From CAZDHT01 sp964505325 (lineage in GTDB: Bacteria; Planctomycetota; PUPC01), in NCBI GenBank assembly GCA_964505325.1, contig CAZDHT010000077.1, positions 1 to 19,798 of the forward strand: a DNA stretch of 19,798 nucleotides, written 5' to 3'. A program made the translations under genes and the position numbers. This document shows, piece by piece, positions 1 through 6,685 of the stretch; position 1 is the first letter of the stretch, and each line of letters opens with the position of its first letter. Below the pieces are notes generated by a model that saw only the letters and a list, made by a program, of their open reading frames with translations, had not been told where the DNA came from and did no database searches.

Positions 1-2
1 TA

Positions 3-878
3 CCCTCTCCCGACCATGACCCTATTCGCCTGCCTGAGTCACTGCTGATGCTGGCAGATACCCTCCTTGTCTTCGACCACCTCACCCACAAAATACAGGT
101 TGTCTCCCATGCCCACCTGGACGGTGATGTGGAGGTCGGGTATCATGAGGCAACGGATAGGATAGACAGCCTGGTAGAGAGGCTGGGACAGCCGGTTCCC
201 TCTCAGGCTTCGCCTCCAGTCACCTCCGCCGAATCTTCAGTATCATCAAACCTCTCTCAGGCAGAGTATGAAGCCATTGTATCCCGCGCTAAAAAATACA
301 TCTACGACGGCGATATAATCCAGGTTGTCCCGTCACAGCGGCTGGCCCGTCGTACCAATGCCAGCCCCTTTGCCATATACCGCGCCCTGCGCTCGATTAA
401 TCCCTCGCCCTATATGTATTTCCTCCACCTGGGCGACTTCCATATTGTGGGGACTTCTCCCGAGCTTCTGGTACGCGTTGAGGATGGCATGGTCTCCAAT
501 CACCCCATCGCCGGCACCCGACCCCGCAGCCAGGACAGTCATAAGGATGAAGCCCTTGAAGAAGAGCTCAAGAATGACGAAAAAGAGCGAGCCGAACACA
601 TCATGCTGGTAGACCTTGCCCGCAATGATGTTGGCAGAATCAGCAAGCCCGGCACCATTGAGGTCACCCAGTTCATGGAGATTGAGCGCTACTCCCACGT
701 CATGCACCTGGTATCGCATGTTCAGGGCAAACTCAGGGAAGGGCTTTCCCAGTTTGACGCTCTGCGTGCCTGCTTCCCCGCCGGCACGGTCTCCGGTGCC
801 CCCAAGATTCGGGCTATGGAGATTATCGCCGAGCTGGAACCGGACAAAAGGGGGCCGTACGCCGGGGCGGTGGGCTAG
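3..878 (+). CDS. trpE: Anthranilate synthase component I, fragment (both ends missing)
   Basis: This is part of the chorismate-using subunit of anthranilate synthase, first step of tryptophan synthesis. The open frame runs in from the left edge: codons before the first ATG (position 48) already read like the family (PESLLMLADTLLVFDHL), so that ATG is internal. Chorismate-binding-domain motifs follow in order: IAGTRPR, DEKERAEHIMLVDLARNDVGRIS, FPAGTVSGAPKIRAMEII and GPYAGAVG. The frame then meets TAG at 876-878, exactly where the family has the Tyr of GPYAGAVGY, so the last 60 or so residues are missing. Base and codon use (many A/T third positions) differ from everything to the right. Family identity is near certain. 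The truncation is best explained by a chimeric join rather than gene decay. The sequence resembles TrpE of Chloroflexota/Dehalococcoidia, but only from memory of the family. Confidence 0.93.
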   Translation, partial: PSPDHDPIRLPESLLMLADTLLVFDHLTHKIQVVSHAHLDGDVEVGYHEATDRIDSLVERLGQPVPSQASPPVTSAESSVSSNLSQAEYEAIVSRAKKYIYDGDIIQVVPSQRLARRTNASPFAIYRALRSINPSPYMYFLHLGDFHIVGTSPELLVRVEDGMVSNHPIAGTRPRSQDSHKDEALEEELKNDEKERAEHIMLVDLARNDVGRISKPGTIEVTQFMEIERYSHVMHLVSHVQGKLREGLSQFDALRACFPAGTVSGAPKIRAMEIIAELEPDKRGPYAGAVG

Positions 879-895
879 GTTGATGTCTCCGGAAG
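873..895. other. Probable chimeric junction between trpE fragment and pseudopilin operon
   Basis: To the left the + strand encodes TrpE in an unbroken frame. To the right the minus strand encodes a GspJ-like pseudopilin in an unbroken frame. Both are cut at the same place. The short stretch after the TAG can be read both as the TrpE continuation (V-D-V-S-G, where the family has Y-V-D-F-S-G) and as the pseudopilin (H-A-S-G-D-I-N on the other strand). This suggests microhomology of about 15 bases at the join. An assembly or amplification artefact is the simplest explanation; a real rearrangement is possible. Confidence 0.8.
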
Positions 896-1379
896 CGTGG
901 TACTTGACCTCGAACGATTGCACGCTTCTCCCAATGACCATTCCGACGTCGTTGTGTCCGTCGCCGTCATCGTCCACCGCGATGGTGCAGCCTTGGTCCT
1001 TGTACACCCCCCGGACGACCTTCTTCTCGCCGGCGTTGCATTCGTACTTGATGTATACGTCGTCGCCGCCCGTCCGGCTCGTCGCCTTTAAGATGAGGCG
1101 CGGGGGGGTGCTGGCGACGTTGAAATACCGCTGTCCGGAGAACGGGACGCGGGCCAGGTCGGCGCCGATGTAATCGAAGATCGCCGACGCCTCTTGCAGG
1201 AGCGACATCCTCTCCTCGGAGAGAGTGGTCAGGTCGGTGGCGGAATGCAGCACGGTGTACATCCCTCGCAGCAGTATGACGCTGAGCCCGACGGCAACGA
1301 TCAACTCGATGAACGTGAACGCGCGGCGGCGGGGGCGTCGCGAGCCGTTCGCAGACCAGGTTTTGCCGAGGCCGTTCAT
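879..1379 (-). CDS. GspJ/PilW-like pseudopilin, C-terminus cut by junction
   Basis: Last gene of the pseudopilin operon. It has a type III (prepilin) signal: a basic leader RRPRRR, cleavage expected after Ala20 (A|FTFIEL rather than the usual Gly), Glu at mature position 5, then a hydrophobic helix to about residue 42. The body (SEERMSLLQEASAIFDYIGADLARV) resembles GspJ/PilW minor pseudopilins, which cap the type II secretion pseudopilus. An acidic loop DDDGDGHND near residues 139-147 looks like a calcium-binding turn. About 167 residues are genuine; further left the frame only reads the back of trpE. The start codon overlaps the stop of the upstream gene (ATGA), implying coupled translation. 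Assignment to GspJ specifically is moderate. Confidence 0.75.
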
Positions 1380-2242
1380 TTCAGCATGCCACTCGACAGG
1401 ATCGTGGGGTAGCAGGCGATCGGGGGCAAATTGCCCTCGGGCGGCAAGCTCTTGTCATAGCCCTTGAACACAAGTATGTCCACTCGAAACGTACTGGTGC
1501 TGTCCTTGACCCGGGTGATGATGGCGAGGTACCCGTACTCTTTGACGGCGCCCTGGCCCAGCTCGTAGGGCGGGTCCAGCGGGCCGGAGCCGTAGAAGTC
1601 CTCGGGCACGGTCGCCAGGACCTTGTTCATATCCCGGGCGCCGATCAAGCGGAACGTGTCACCGGTGACGATGGCATCCGCAGGGAAATTCGTGCACGTG
1701 CTCACGGTGGCGCCGGAGGCGAACTGAGTCAGCGTGGCGTTCTTGTCGAGGCGATACAGTTTCCAGAGGGTGCTGCCACTGGTCATGAGCAGGAGCGCGC
1801 AGTTGTCCCCCATTTCCCGGCCGCCGCCCGCCGCCCGTACGTCCAGCGATCTTCCGTCCACCCCCGCGCAGGTGACCTGAAGCTTGGTGTCGCCCGGGGC
1901 GGGGGTGCCCACGTTGGCGACCGAACCGGTGACGCCCTCGAGGGCCTCCGACTTGGTCCCGTTCCAGGCGGTCACGTCGCCGCTCTCGTTGTCGTCCGCG
2001 ACGTACGGCTTTACGCGATTGAGCAGGCCGGATTGCAGACGCACGGCGGCCAGCGCGTTCTGGGCGGTCATGGCGCTGATAATGTCATCCGCGCTCATCT
2101 GGCTGAGGCGGACGCCGACGGGGAAGAGCGCGACCACCCCGGTGATGCCGATGAGCATCACGAAGATGGCGATGAGGATCTCCAGAATGGTGACGCCACG
2201 GGCAGCTCTTCTACGTCTCGGGTACATGGTCGTAAGCCGCAT
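1376..2242 (-). CDS. GspI/PilV-like pseudopilin with long C-terminal domain
   Basis: A 288-residue minor pseudopilin-like protein. The leader is strongly basic (RRRRAAR), cleavage is expected at G16|V17 before TILEILIAIFVMLIGITGVVALF, and Glu21 is the conserved +5 glutamate. The following AQNALAAVRLQ helix resembles GspI/PilV. The rest (DNESGDVTAWNG... FRVDILVFKGYDKSL) is a soluble domain I do not recognise. It is about twice the length of classical GspI, as is common for PVC-group pilins. The start at 2242 has an AGGA about 14 bases upstream; Met6 (2227) is the alternative and has a weaker ribosome site. It lies 31 bases after the preceding gene and overlaps the next by four bases. Confidence 0.75.
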   Translation of the reverse strand: MRLTTMYPRRRRAARGVTILEILIAIFVMLIGITGVVALFPVGVRLSQMSADDIISAMTAQNALAAVRLQSGLLNRVKPYVADDNESGDVTAWNGTKSEALEGVTGSVANVGTPAPGDTKLQVTCAGVDGRSLDVRAAGGGREMGDNCALLLMTSGSTLWKLYRLDKNATLTQFASGATVSTCTNFPADAIVTGDTFRLIGARDMNKVLATVPEDFYGSGPLDPPYELGQGAVKEYGYLAIITRVKDSTSTFRVDILVFKGYDKSLPPEGNLPPIACYPTILSSGMLK

Positions 2243-2273
2243 TCTGCCCACCGGTTTTCCTGCTCGGGCTCCG

Positions 2274-2849
2274 CTACTGGTAGTCTGCGGGCGCGTAGAA
2301 CTCCGCGTGCTCCCAGTTGCGGATGTCATCTTCCTCGGTCCCGCAGAGACGCGGGGTATACGGACTGCCGTCGGCGTCGGTCCCGCTGACGGGCCAGGTC
2401 TTCATGTTGGGCCCCATCGAGTAGATCTGATAGGTGAACGGGTTGTAATACTGGGCCAGCTTGGGTTTCCGTTCCACTCCGCGGCCCGAACTCTCGTACT
2501 CCTCGTGGCTGCAATATTGGATGCTCATGCCCCACGCATCCGTCAGAGGTGCCTTCCGATTGGGGAACCACTCCATCCCCGCTGCTTTCCATCCGGTGCC
2601 GGTCCCGGTGAGGGCCGCCACCATCGAGGCGCCGTCGCCCAAGGGGTAATGGCCGATGTCATGCTTGTATTGGTCCAGAGCGATCGATATCAGCCGGATG
2701 GTGGCTTCGGTCTCCCTCCTCTTGGCGTTATCGTGGACGTTCCAGATCATCATCGCCGAGAACAGCCCTATGAGGGTCATGATGGTCATCACGAGTATCA
2801 ACTCGACCATCGTGAAGCCGCGCCGTTTGTTGGAAACGTGATGGAGCAT
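2274..2849 (-). CDS. GspG-like pseudopilin (second copy)
   Basis: A 191-residue type II secretion pseudopilin. The leader MLHHVSNKRRG is followed by FTMVELILVMTIMTLIGLF, with cleavage at G11|F12 and the conserved Glu16. The segment ALDQYKHDIGHYPLG matches the GspG 'LDxYKxDxGxYP' region. The C-terminus (GTDADGSPYTPRLCGTEEDDIRNWE) keeps the G-T-x-x-D-D-I-x-x-W pattern that binds calcium in GspG. The start at 2849 was chosen because a short basic leader follows directly; the longer open frame upstream lacks prepilin character. A GAGG lies upstream of the ATG. Having two GspG-like genes in one operon suggests one is the major and one a minor or specialised pilin. Confidence 0.8.
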   Translation of the reverse strand: MLHHVSNKRRGFTMVELILVMTIMTLIGLFSAMMIWNVHDNAKRRETEATIRLISIALDQYKHDIGHYPLGDGASMVAALTGTGTGWKAAGMEWFPNRKAPLTDAWGMSIQYCSHEEYESSGRGVERKPKLAQYYNPFTYQIYSMGPNMKTWPVSGTDADGSPYTPRLCGTEEDDIRNWEHAEFYAPADYQ

Positions 2850-2912
2850 GTCAGCCTCTATTCGTTCTCGGCCAGGGGACCCGCTCGGTGTGTGTGAGCC
2901 AAGGAACCGCGT

Positions 2913-2930
2913 GCGGGCCTCTCGGCCTGC
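2913..2930 (-). other. Intergenic hairpin with GAGA loop between the two GspG-like genes
   Basis: On the minus strand GGCC-GAGA-GGCC forms a short stem with a GNRA-type loop, flanked by two more G-C pairs across a single A-C mismatch. It lies a few bases past the stop of the first GspG-like gene and has no T run, so it is not a classic terminator. Such elements can stabilise the mRNA of a highly expressed upstream pilin, but that role is inference. Confidence 0.3.
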
Positions 2931-2937
2931 GAAGTGC

Positions 2938-3600
2938 CTAGTTGCTCGGCCCCAGGCCGGCGTAGTCATCGGACAGCGAGTCGTCCCAGTTCTTTATATC
3001 GTCGTCGGTGCCGGGCTTCCCGTCGGGTCCCCGGCAGAACAGGTCGAACTTCTTGATGTGGTGCTTGGGCGCGCCGTACTGGTTGTAGCTGCCGTCGGCG
3101 CTGGAGCCGCTGTTGTAGATGAACCGCTTCTGCCACGGCCCGATCAGTTCGGGGATCTTGTCGCCGTCGCCGTCGATCAGCATGTTCTCCTTGAACTCGT
3201 AGTAGATGGTCCACGCCCGGCGCCCGGTCCCGTCGCCGGTGGGGTCCTTGAACAGGATGTGCCGCCACGGAAAGCTGGAGGGCGAGCTGGAGTTCCACCA
3301 GATGGACCCGCCGCTCAGGAAGTAGACCAGGCACTCGGCGCTCTTGTTGAGACTCGCATTCAAGCCCGTCGCCTTGTCGGGCGGGTACACGTACTGGGCC
3401 TGCTTGTAGGCATCCAGCGCCATCGAGACGCCATGAATGATGGACTCGACCCGGGCGACATTGGCCTGCTTCCGGATCGACCCCAGCGTGGGGACCAGCA
3501 GCGCCATCAGAATGGCGATGACGCCCATCACCACCAGCAACTCCACCAGGGTGAATCCACGCCTGGCCCGGGGCTTCCGTTCGGCGACGCGTGCGAGCAT
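2938..3600 (-). CDS. GspG-like major pseudopilin
   Basis: A 220-residue protein, probably the main subunit of the pseudopilus. Leader MLARVAERKPRARRG, cleavage G15|F16, then FTLVELLVVMGVIAILMALLVPTL with Glu20 at +5. The C-terminal GPDGKPGTDDDIKNWD (about residues 191-206) is the calcium-site signature of GspG (D-G-x-P-G-T-D-D-D-I-x-x-W). A second acidic loop, DGDGDKIPE near residue 143, also looks like a calcium turn. The start at 3600 has AAGGAG about 9 bases upstream; an upstream in-frame Met would add nine residues without a ribosome site. It follows gspF after 39 bases. It is longer than enterobacterial GspG (about 140 residues) because of an inserted middle region. Confidence 0.85.
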   Translation of the reverse strand: MLARVAERKPRARRGFTLVELLVVMGVIAILMALLVPTLGSIRKQANVARVESIIHGVSMALDAYKQAQYVYPPDKATGLNASLNKSAECLVYFLSGGSIWWNSSSPSSFPWRHILFKDPTGDGTGRRAWTIYYEFKENMLIDGDGDKIPELIGPWQKRFIYNSGSSADGSYNQYGAPKHHIKKFDLFCRGPDGKPGTDDDIKNWDDSLSDDYAGLGPSN

Positions 3601-3639
3601 CGGACGTACTCCTTGCAGTCTGGCCAATTCTCCGGACGG

Positions 3640-4881
3640 CTACTTCATCTGCTTCATCAGGTCGATCAACGGCATGAACAGGGCGATGACGATGAAGCCG
3701 GCGGTGACGCCCATGACGACGATGAGCATCGGCTCGAGCAGGCTCATCATGCCGCCCACCAATGCGTCCACGTCTTCATCGTACGTGTCCGCAATCTTCA
3801 GGAGCATCTTGTCCAGTTCACCGGTCTCCTCGCCCACGTCCACCATGTTGACGACCATCGCATCGCAGACCTTGCTCGCGGCAAGCGGCGCCGCCATGCT
3901 CTCCCCTTCCCGGATGCTGTTGTGCACCTTGCCGATGGCCGTCGACACCACCATGTTGGGGGTGGCTTCTTTCACGATGTTCAGCGCTTCCAGGATCGGC
4001 ACGCCGCTGGCGATGAGCGTGCCCAGCGTTCGGGCGAAACGGGACAGCGCCGACTTGCTGACGATCATCCCGAAGACGGGCAGCTTGAGCTTCACATAGT
4101 CGACCGCATACCGGCCGGACTTGGTGAACACGATGATGCGGTATAAGATGATGATGCCGACCGGAACGAGCGGGATCAGGAACCAGTTCTCCTTCACCAG
4201 CTTGCCTGCGCCCACCAGGATGAGGGTCATGGCGGGCAGGGTCGAGCCCATTTCCGTGAACATCTTCTCGAACTTCGGCACGATGAACCCGATGATCACG
4301 ACCAGGATGGATGAGGCGACGACGGTCACCGCCGCCGGATAGATCATCGCCGACAGCACCTTCTTCTTCAGCCGCTCGGCCTTCTCCATGAACTGCGCCA
4401 GACGCTCGAGAATCTGATCGAGAATACCACCGGCCTCGCCCGCCTTCACCATGTTCACGAATAGCTTGTTGAACGTCTTGGGGTGCTTGGCCAGGGCCTC
4501 GGACAGCGCCGTGCCGCCCTCCACGTCATCGTGCACGTCCATCATGTCGTTCTTCAGAATGCCCGGCTTGAGCTGATCCCGAAGGATCTTCAGGCTTCGC
4601 ACAATCGGCAGACCGGCGTTGATCAGGGTGGCAAGCTGGCGCGTGAACGTGGAGAGCTGCTTGGCCTTCACCTTTCCGAAGGCCAGCGTCTTCTTGTTCG
4701 CCGAGCCCGTCACCGGCCCGGCCTTGGGGGCGGCGCGCTTGCCCGCCTTCTCCTTCACGCTGGTGGGGAACAGGTTCATGCCGCGCAGCTTGTTCAGCGC
4801 CTCGTCGCTGCTGCCGGCCTCAATGTCGTTACGGACCTCCTGGCCCTGGCTGTTCAGCGCCCGATACGTAAAAACCGGCAT
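3640..4881 (-). CDS. gspF: Type II secretion / type IV pilus inner-membrane platform protein GspF/PilC
   Basis: First gene of the pseudopilin operon; encodes the inner-membrane platform that couples the assembly ATPase to pseudopilin extraction. The 413-residue protein starts MPVFTYRALNSQGQ, the standard N-terminus of the family. AAGGAG sits 7 bases upstream, so the longer frame to 5007 is rejected. Two T2SSF domains are visible at about 76-199 (STFTRQLATLINAGLPIVRSL) and 279-401 (SRFARTLGTLIASGVPILEAL), with membrane segments near 179-201, 226-249 and 383-404. Length and layout are normal. No gspE ATPase, secretin or prepilin peptidase is visible nearby, so those parts must be encoded elsewhere. 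GspF and PilC cannot be separated by sequence; the GspG-type calcium motifs downstream favour a type II-like system. Confidence 0.93.
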   Translation of the reverse strand: MPVFTYRALNSQGQEVRNDIEAGSSDEALNKLRGMNLFPTSVKEKAGKRAAPKAGPVTGSANKKTLAFGKVKAKQLSTFTRQLATLINAGLPIVRSLKILRDQLKPGILKNDMMDVHDDVEGGTALSEALAKHPKTFNKLFVNMVKAGEAGGILDQILERLAQFMEKAERLKKKVLSAMIYPAAVTVVASSILVVIIGFIVPKFEKMFTEMGSTLPAMTLILVGAGKLVKENWFLIPLVPVGIIILYRIIVFTKSGRYAVDYVKLKLPVFGMIVSKSALSRFARTLGTLIASGVPILEALNIVKEATPNMVVSTAIGKVHNSIREGESMAAPLAASKVCDAMVVNMVDVGEETGELDKMLLKIADTYDEDVDALVGGMMSLLEPMLIVVMGVTAGFIVIALFMPLIDLMKQMK

Positions 4882-5006
4882 CTCCCAACTCCTTATCTGT
4901 CCGAGCGCTAAGCCCGCAGCCGGGGGCCCGAGCGCGAATACCGCATACGCGGTCACTTGGCGGCCGGCCGAACAGTCCGCGGCCTCTGTCACCTCACATC
5001 CAAACA

Positions 5007-5036
5007 ATTATATGCGACCGGTCAGAGCAAAAGCAA
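5007..5036 (-). promoter_or_regulatory. Sigma70-type promoter candidate for the gspF operon
   Basis: On the minus strand TTGCTT (5036-5031) and a perfect TATAAT (5012-5007) are separated by 18 bases. Transcription would begin near 5000, giving a leader of about 120 bases before gspF. The spacer contains the 8-bp palindrome GACCGGTC (5016-5023), which could be an operator half or a chance palindrome. Confidence 0.6.
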
Positions 5037-5084
5037 GCACGGCGGCAAAAAACATCCACTACGCCGCGGGACGGCAGAGGACTC

Positions 5085-5102
5085 GGGCAGCGAGAGCTGC
5101 CC
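5085..5102. other. Perfect hairpin GGGCAGC-GAGA-GCTGCCC
   Basis: A 7-bp stem closed by a C-G pair over a GNRA-type GAGA loop. It lies between the two divergent promoter candidates, outside both predicted transcripts. It lacks a T run on either side. Its role is unknown: it could end an upstream or antisense transcript, or belong to a small RNA. Confidence 0.4.
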
Positions 5103-5215
5103 AACAGGCTCCACAGGCCGGAAGCGGGCAATTTGAGCGGCTTCCCCGGCCCGGCGCACCCTGCCCGAGACGCCTCTGGTCTCCGGCGGCCCGCGCCCTC
5201 GCTCCGACCCCGCCC

Positions 5216-5243
5216 TTGCATTTCAACCGGCGAATGCTAGACT
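5216..5243 (+). promoter_or_regulatory. Extended -10 promoter candidate for the aroC-like gene
   Basis: TTGCAT (5216-5221), a 16-base spacer ending in TGC, then TAGACT (5238-5243). The TGN before the -10 makes it an extended -10 type. Predicted start is near 5250, giving a leader of about 50 bases that includes the octamer repeat. The same layout occurs before the Bax-inhibitor-like gene at 12684-12711. Confidence 0.45.
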
Positions 5244-5258
5244 CGTCCTACGGTCGCG

Positions 5259-5282
5259 CCGGATAGCCGGATAACCGGATAA
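5259..5282 (+). repeat. Three tandem octamers CCGGATA(G/A)
   Basis: CCGGATAG, CCGGATAA and CCGGATAA follow each other without gaps, ending just before the GGAGGA ribosome site of the aroC-like gene. The repeat lies in the predicted 5' leader. It may be a slippage product or a binding site. Confidence 0.7.
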
Positions 5283-5300
5283 GCGGAGGAACATGGACCG

Positions 5301-6644
5301 ATGATCGGATGTCACATCGGAAGGCTGTTTCAGGTAACGGTGGCGGGCGGCTCTTACCAGGAAGGGCTCACGGCCGTGCTGCACGGCGTTCCGCCGGGAA
5401 TGCTGCTCGCCGAGCAGGACGTGTATGGCGATCTGCTTCTCAGAAAGCCCGGCGCCGATGAACTCTCGTCGCCGCGGAAAGAGCCCGACCTCCCGATCAT
5501 CTACACCGGGGTGAACGCGGCCGACACCATCGAGAACGCCGGGAACCGGAACCACACCAACGGCACGCCCCTCACCATCCTGATCCCCAACCTGGACCGC
5601 CACTTCATCCACATCAAGCAGTACCAAGACACCAACCGCACCCCGAGGCCCGGTCATGCATCCTATGCTTCGTTCAAAAAGTACGGCCCGGATGACGACG
5701 CGATCGGGGCCGGGTTCTTCAGCGGCCGCTACAGCTCAACCATCGTGGCCGCGGGATTCGTCGCGAAGAAAATCCTCCGGGCCTGCGGCATCGACGTCTT
5801 CTCCTACGTTCGGGAGATCGCCGGCGTCCGCTGTGACGAGCCCGGCCACCCGGAGGCGCTGAAGTACACGGCCGCCTACAAACAGATGCGCCGCGATCTC
5901 GACCCGTTTTATCAGGAGATATACGTCAAGGGGCGCATAACGGCCGAGATGCGGTTCCTTGAAAAGATGGCGGTGCTGGCCGACGTGGAGAAGGAGATCG
6001 ATCCCATCCGAGAGAAAGCGCCCAAACTCTCCGCGGCCGAGGTCCGGGAGAAGTATGGCGTTCATCACATCGTCAACTGCCCCGACATCGACGCGGCCCA
6101 GGCGATGGCCGACGCGTGCAACAAGGTCTCGGCCACGGGCGACTCCGTGGGCGGGGTCGTGCAGGTGGTCGTGACGGGCGTCCCCGTCGGCCTCGGCGAG
6201 CCGGTCTTCTACAAGCTCGACGGCGAGCTCGGCAAGATGCTCGGGATCGGCGCGGTAAAGGGCGTCGAGATCGGCGCCGGATTCGCCGTCAAGGACATGA
6301 CGGGCAGCCGGAACAACGACCAGATGCGGGCCGCGGACGGCAAGGTGGTGTTCGACTCGAACAACGCCGGCGGCGTCACCGGCGGGCTCACCACCGGCCA
6401 GCCCATCGTGGTTCGGCTGGCGGTCAAGCCGACGCCGACGATTGACAGGCCCCAGCACACCATCGACAAGTACACGCTCGAGAACAAACAGTTGGCCGCG
6501 ATCACGCGCCGCGACGCCACCATCGTCGCCCGCATCTGGCCCGTCGCAGAGAACTACACCGCTCTGGTCATCCTCGACCATTTGCTCGTGCACTATGGCT
6601 ACCAGGCGCTCAAGGAAAAAGTGAGCGCCGCGCGCGAGCCGTAG
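5301..6644 (+). CDS. Divergent chorismate-synthase-family protein with altered active site and insertion
   Basis: The 447-residue protein aligns along its length with chorismate synthase (AroC), the FMN-dependent enzyme that converts EPSP to chorismate. Matching segments include IGRLFQVT (residues 6-13), PRKEPD (58-63), RPGHASY (116-122, keeping the second catalytic His at 119), GDSVGGVVQVVVTGVPVGLGEPVF (280-303), AVKGVEIGAGF (318-328), SNNAGGVTGGLTTGQPIV (353-370) and the closing PVAENYTALVILDHLL. Departures are striking. GESHG, which holds the first catalytic His, is GGSYQ (16-20). The SARET region is SGRYSS (141-146). About 55-60 extra residues, mostly charged helix, lie at about 180-245, against a usual total near 360. 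GGAGGA precedes the ATG by about 11 bases; the nearer ATG at 5293 is closed by a stop. It could be a true but diverged AroC or a paralogue with another reaction, so no symbol is given. It stands alone, divergent from gspF and convergent with panC. Confidence 0.85.
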   Translation: MIGCHIGRLFQVTVAGGSYQEGLTAVLHGVPPGMLLAEQDVYGDLLLRKPGADELSSPRKEPDLPIIYTGVNAADTIENAGNRNHTNGTPLTILIPNLDRHFIHIKQYQDTNRTPRPGHASYASFKKYGPDDDAIGAGFFSGRYSSTIVAAGFVAKKILRACGIDVFSYVREIAGVRCDEPGHPEALKYTAAYKQMRRDLDPFYQEIYVKGRITAEMRFLEKMAVLADVEKEIDPIREKAPKLSAAEVREKYGVHHIVNCPDIDAAQAMADACNKVSATGDSVGGVVQVVVTGVPVGLGEPVFYKLDGELGKMLGIGAVKGVEIGAGFAVKDMTGSRNNDQMRAADGKVVFDSNNAGGVTGGLTTGQPIVVRLAVKPTPTIDRPQHTIDKYTLENKQLAAITRRDATIVARIWPVAENYTALVILDHLLVHYGYQALKEKVSAAREP

Positions 6645-6660
6645 GCGGGCATCCCCGAAA

Positions 6661-6685
6661 GGCGCCAAGGGCGCAGCGCCGCGCC
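6661..6685 (-). terminator. GC-rich stem at the end of the panC operon
   Basis: GGCGC (6661-6665) pairs with GCGCC (6681-6685) around an inner GGC/GCC stem, immediately after the panC stop. On the minus strand it is followed by a short TTT. It sits in the 40-base gap between two convergent genes, where a terminator is expected. The T tract is weak. Confidence 0.35.

Larger units (their letters stand above)
4882..5300. other. Divergent intergenic region, 419 bp, no gene
   Basis: This gap separates the minus-strand gspF operon from the + strand aroC-like gene. No frame in it has coding character of its own. It holds a promoter candidate for each side, a perfect 7-bp-stem hairpin at 5085-5102, a small inverted repeat ACCGC-ATAC-GCGGT at about 4940-4953 in the gspF leader, and a triple octamer repeat next to the aroC ribosome site. 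Confidence 0.7.

Noticed and set aside
333..878. C-terminal half of the minus-strand frame that begins as the GspJ-like protein
   Set aside because: This part is the reverse complement of trpE, not pilin sequence; the pilin ends at the junction.
1..878. Functional link between trpE and the aroC-like gene through chorismate
   Set aside because: The trpE fragment is most likely foreign to the central block, so the apparent pathway link is an artefact of the join.
2848..4146. Long + strand open frame (432 codons) opposite gspF and the GspG-like genes
   Set aside because: No family motifs, low-complexity His/Asp/Arg composition, and no ribosome site; the opposite strand holds well-supported genes.
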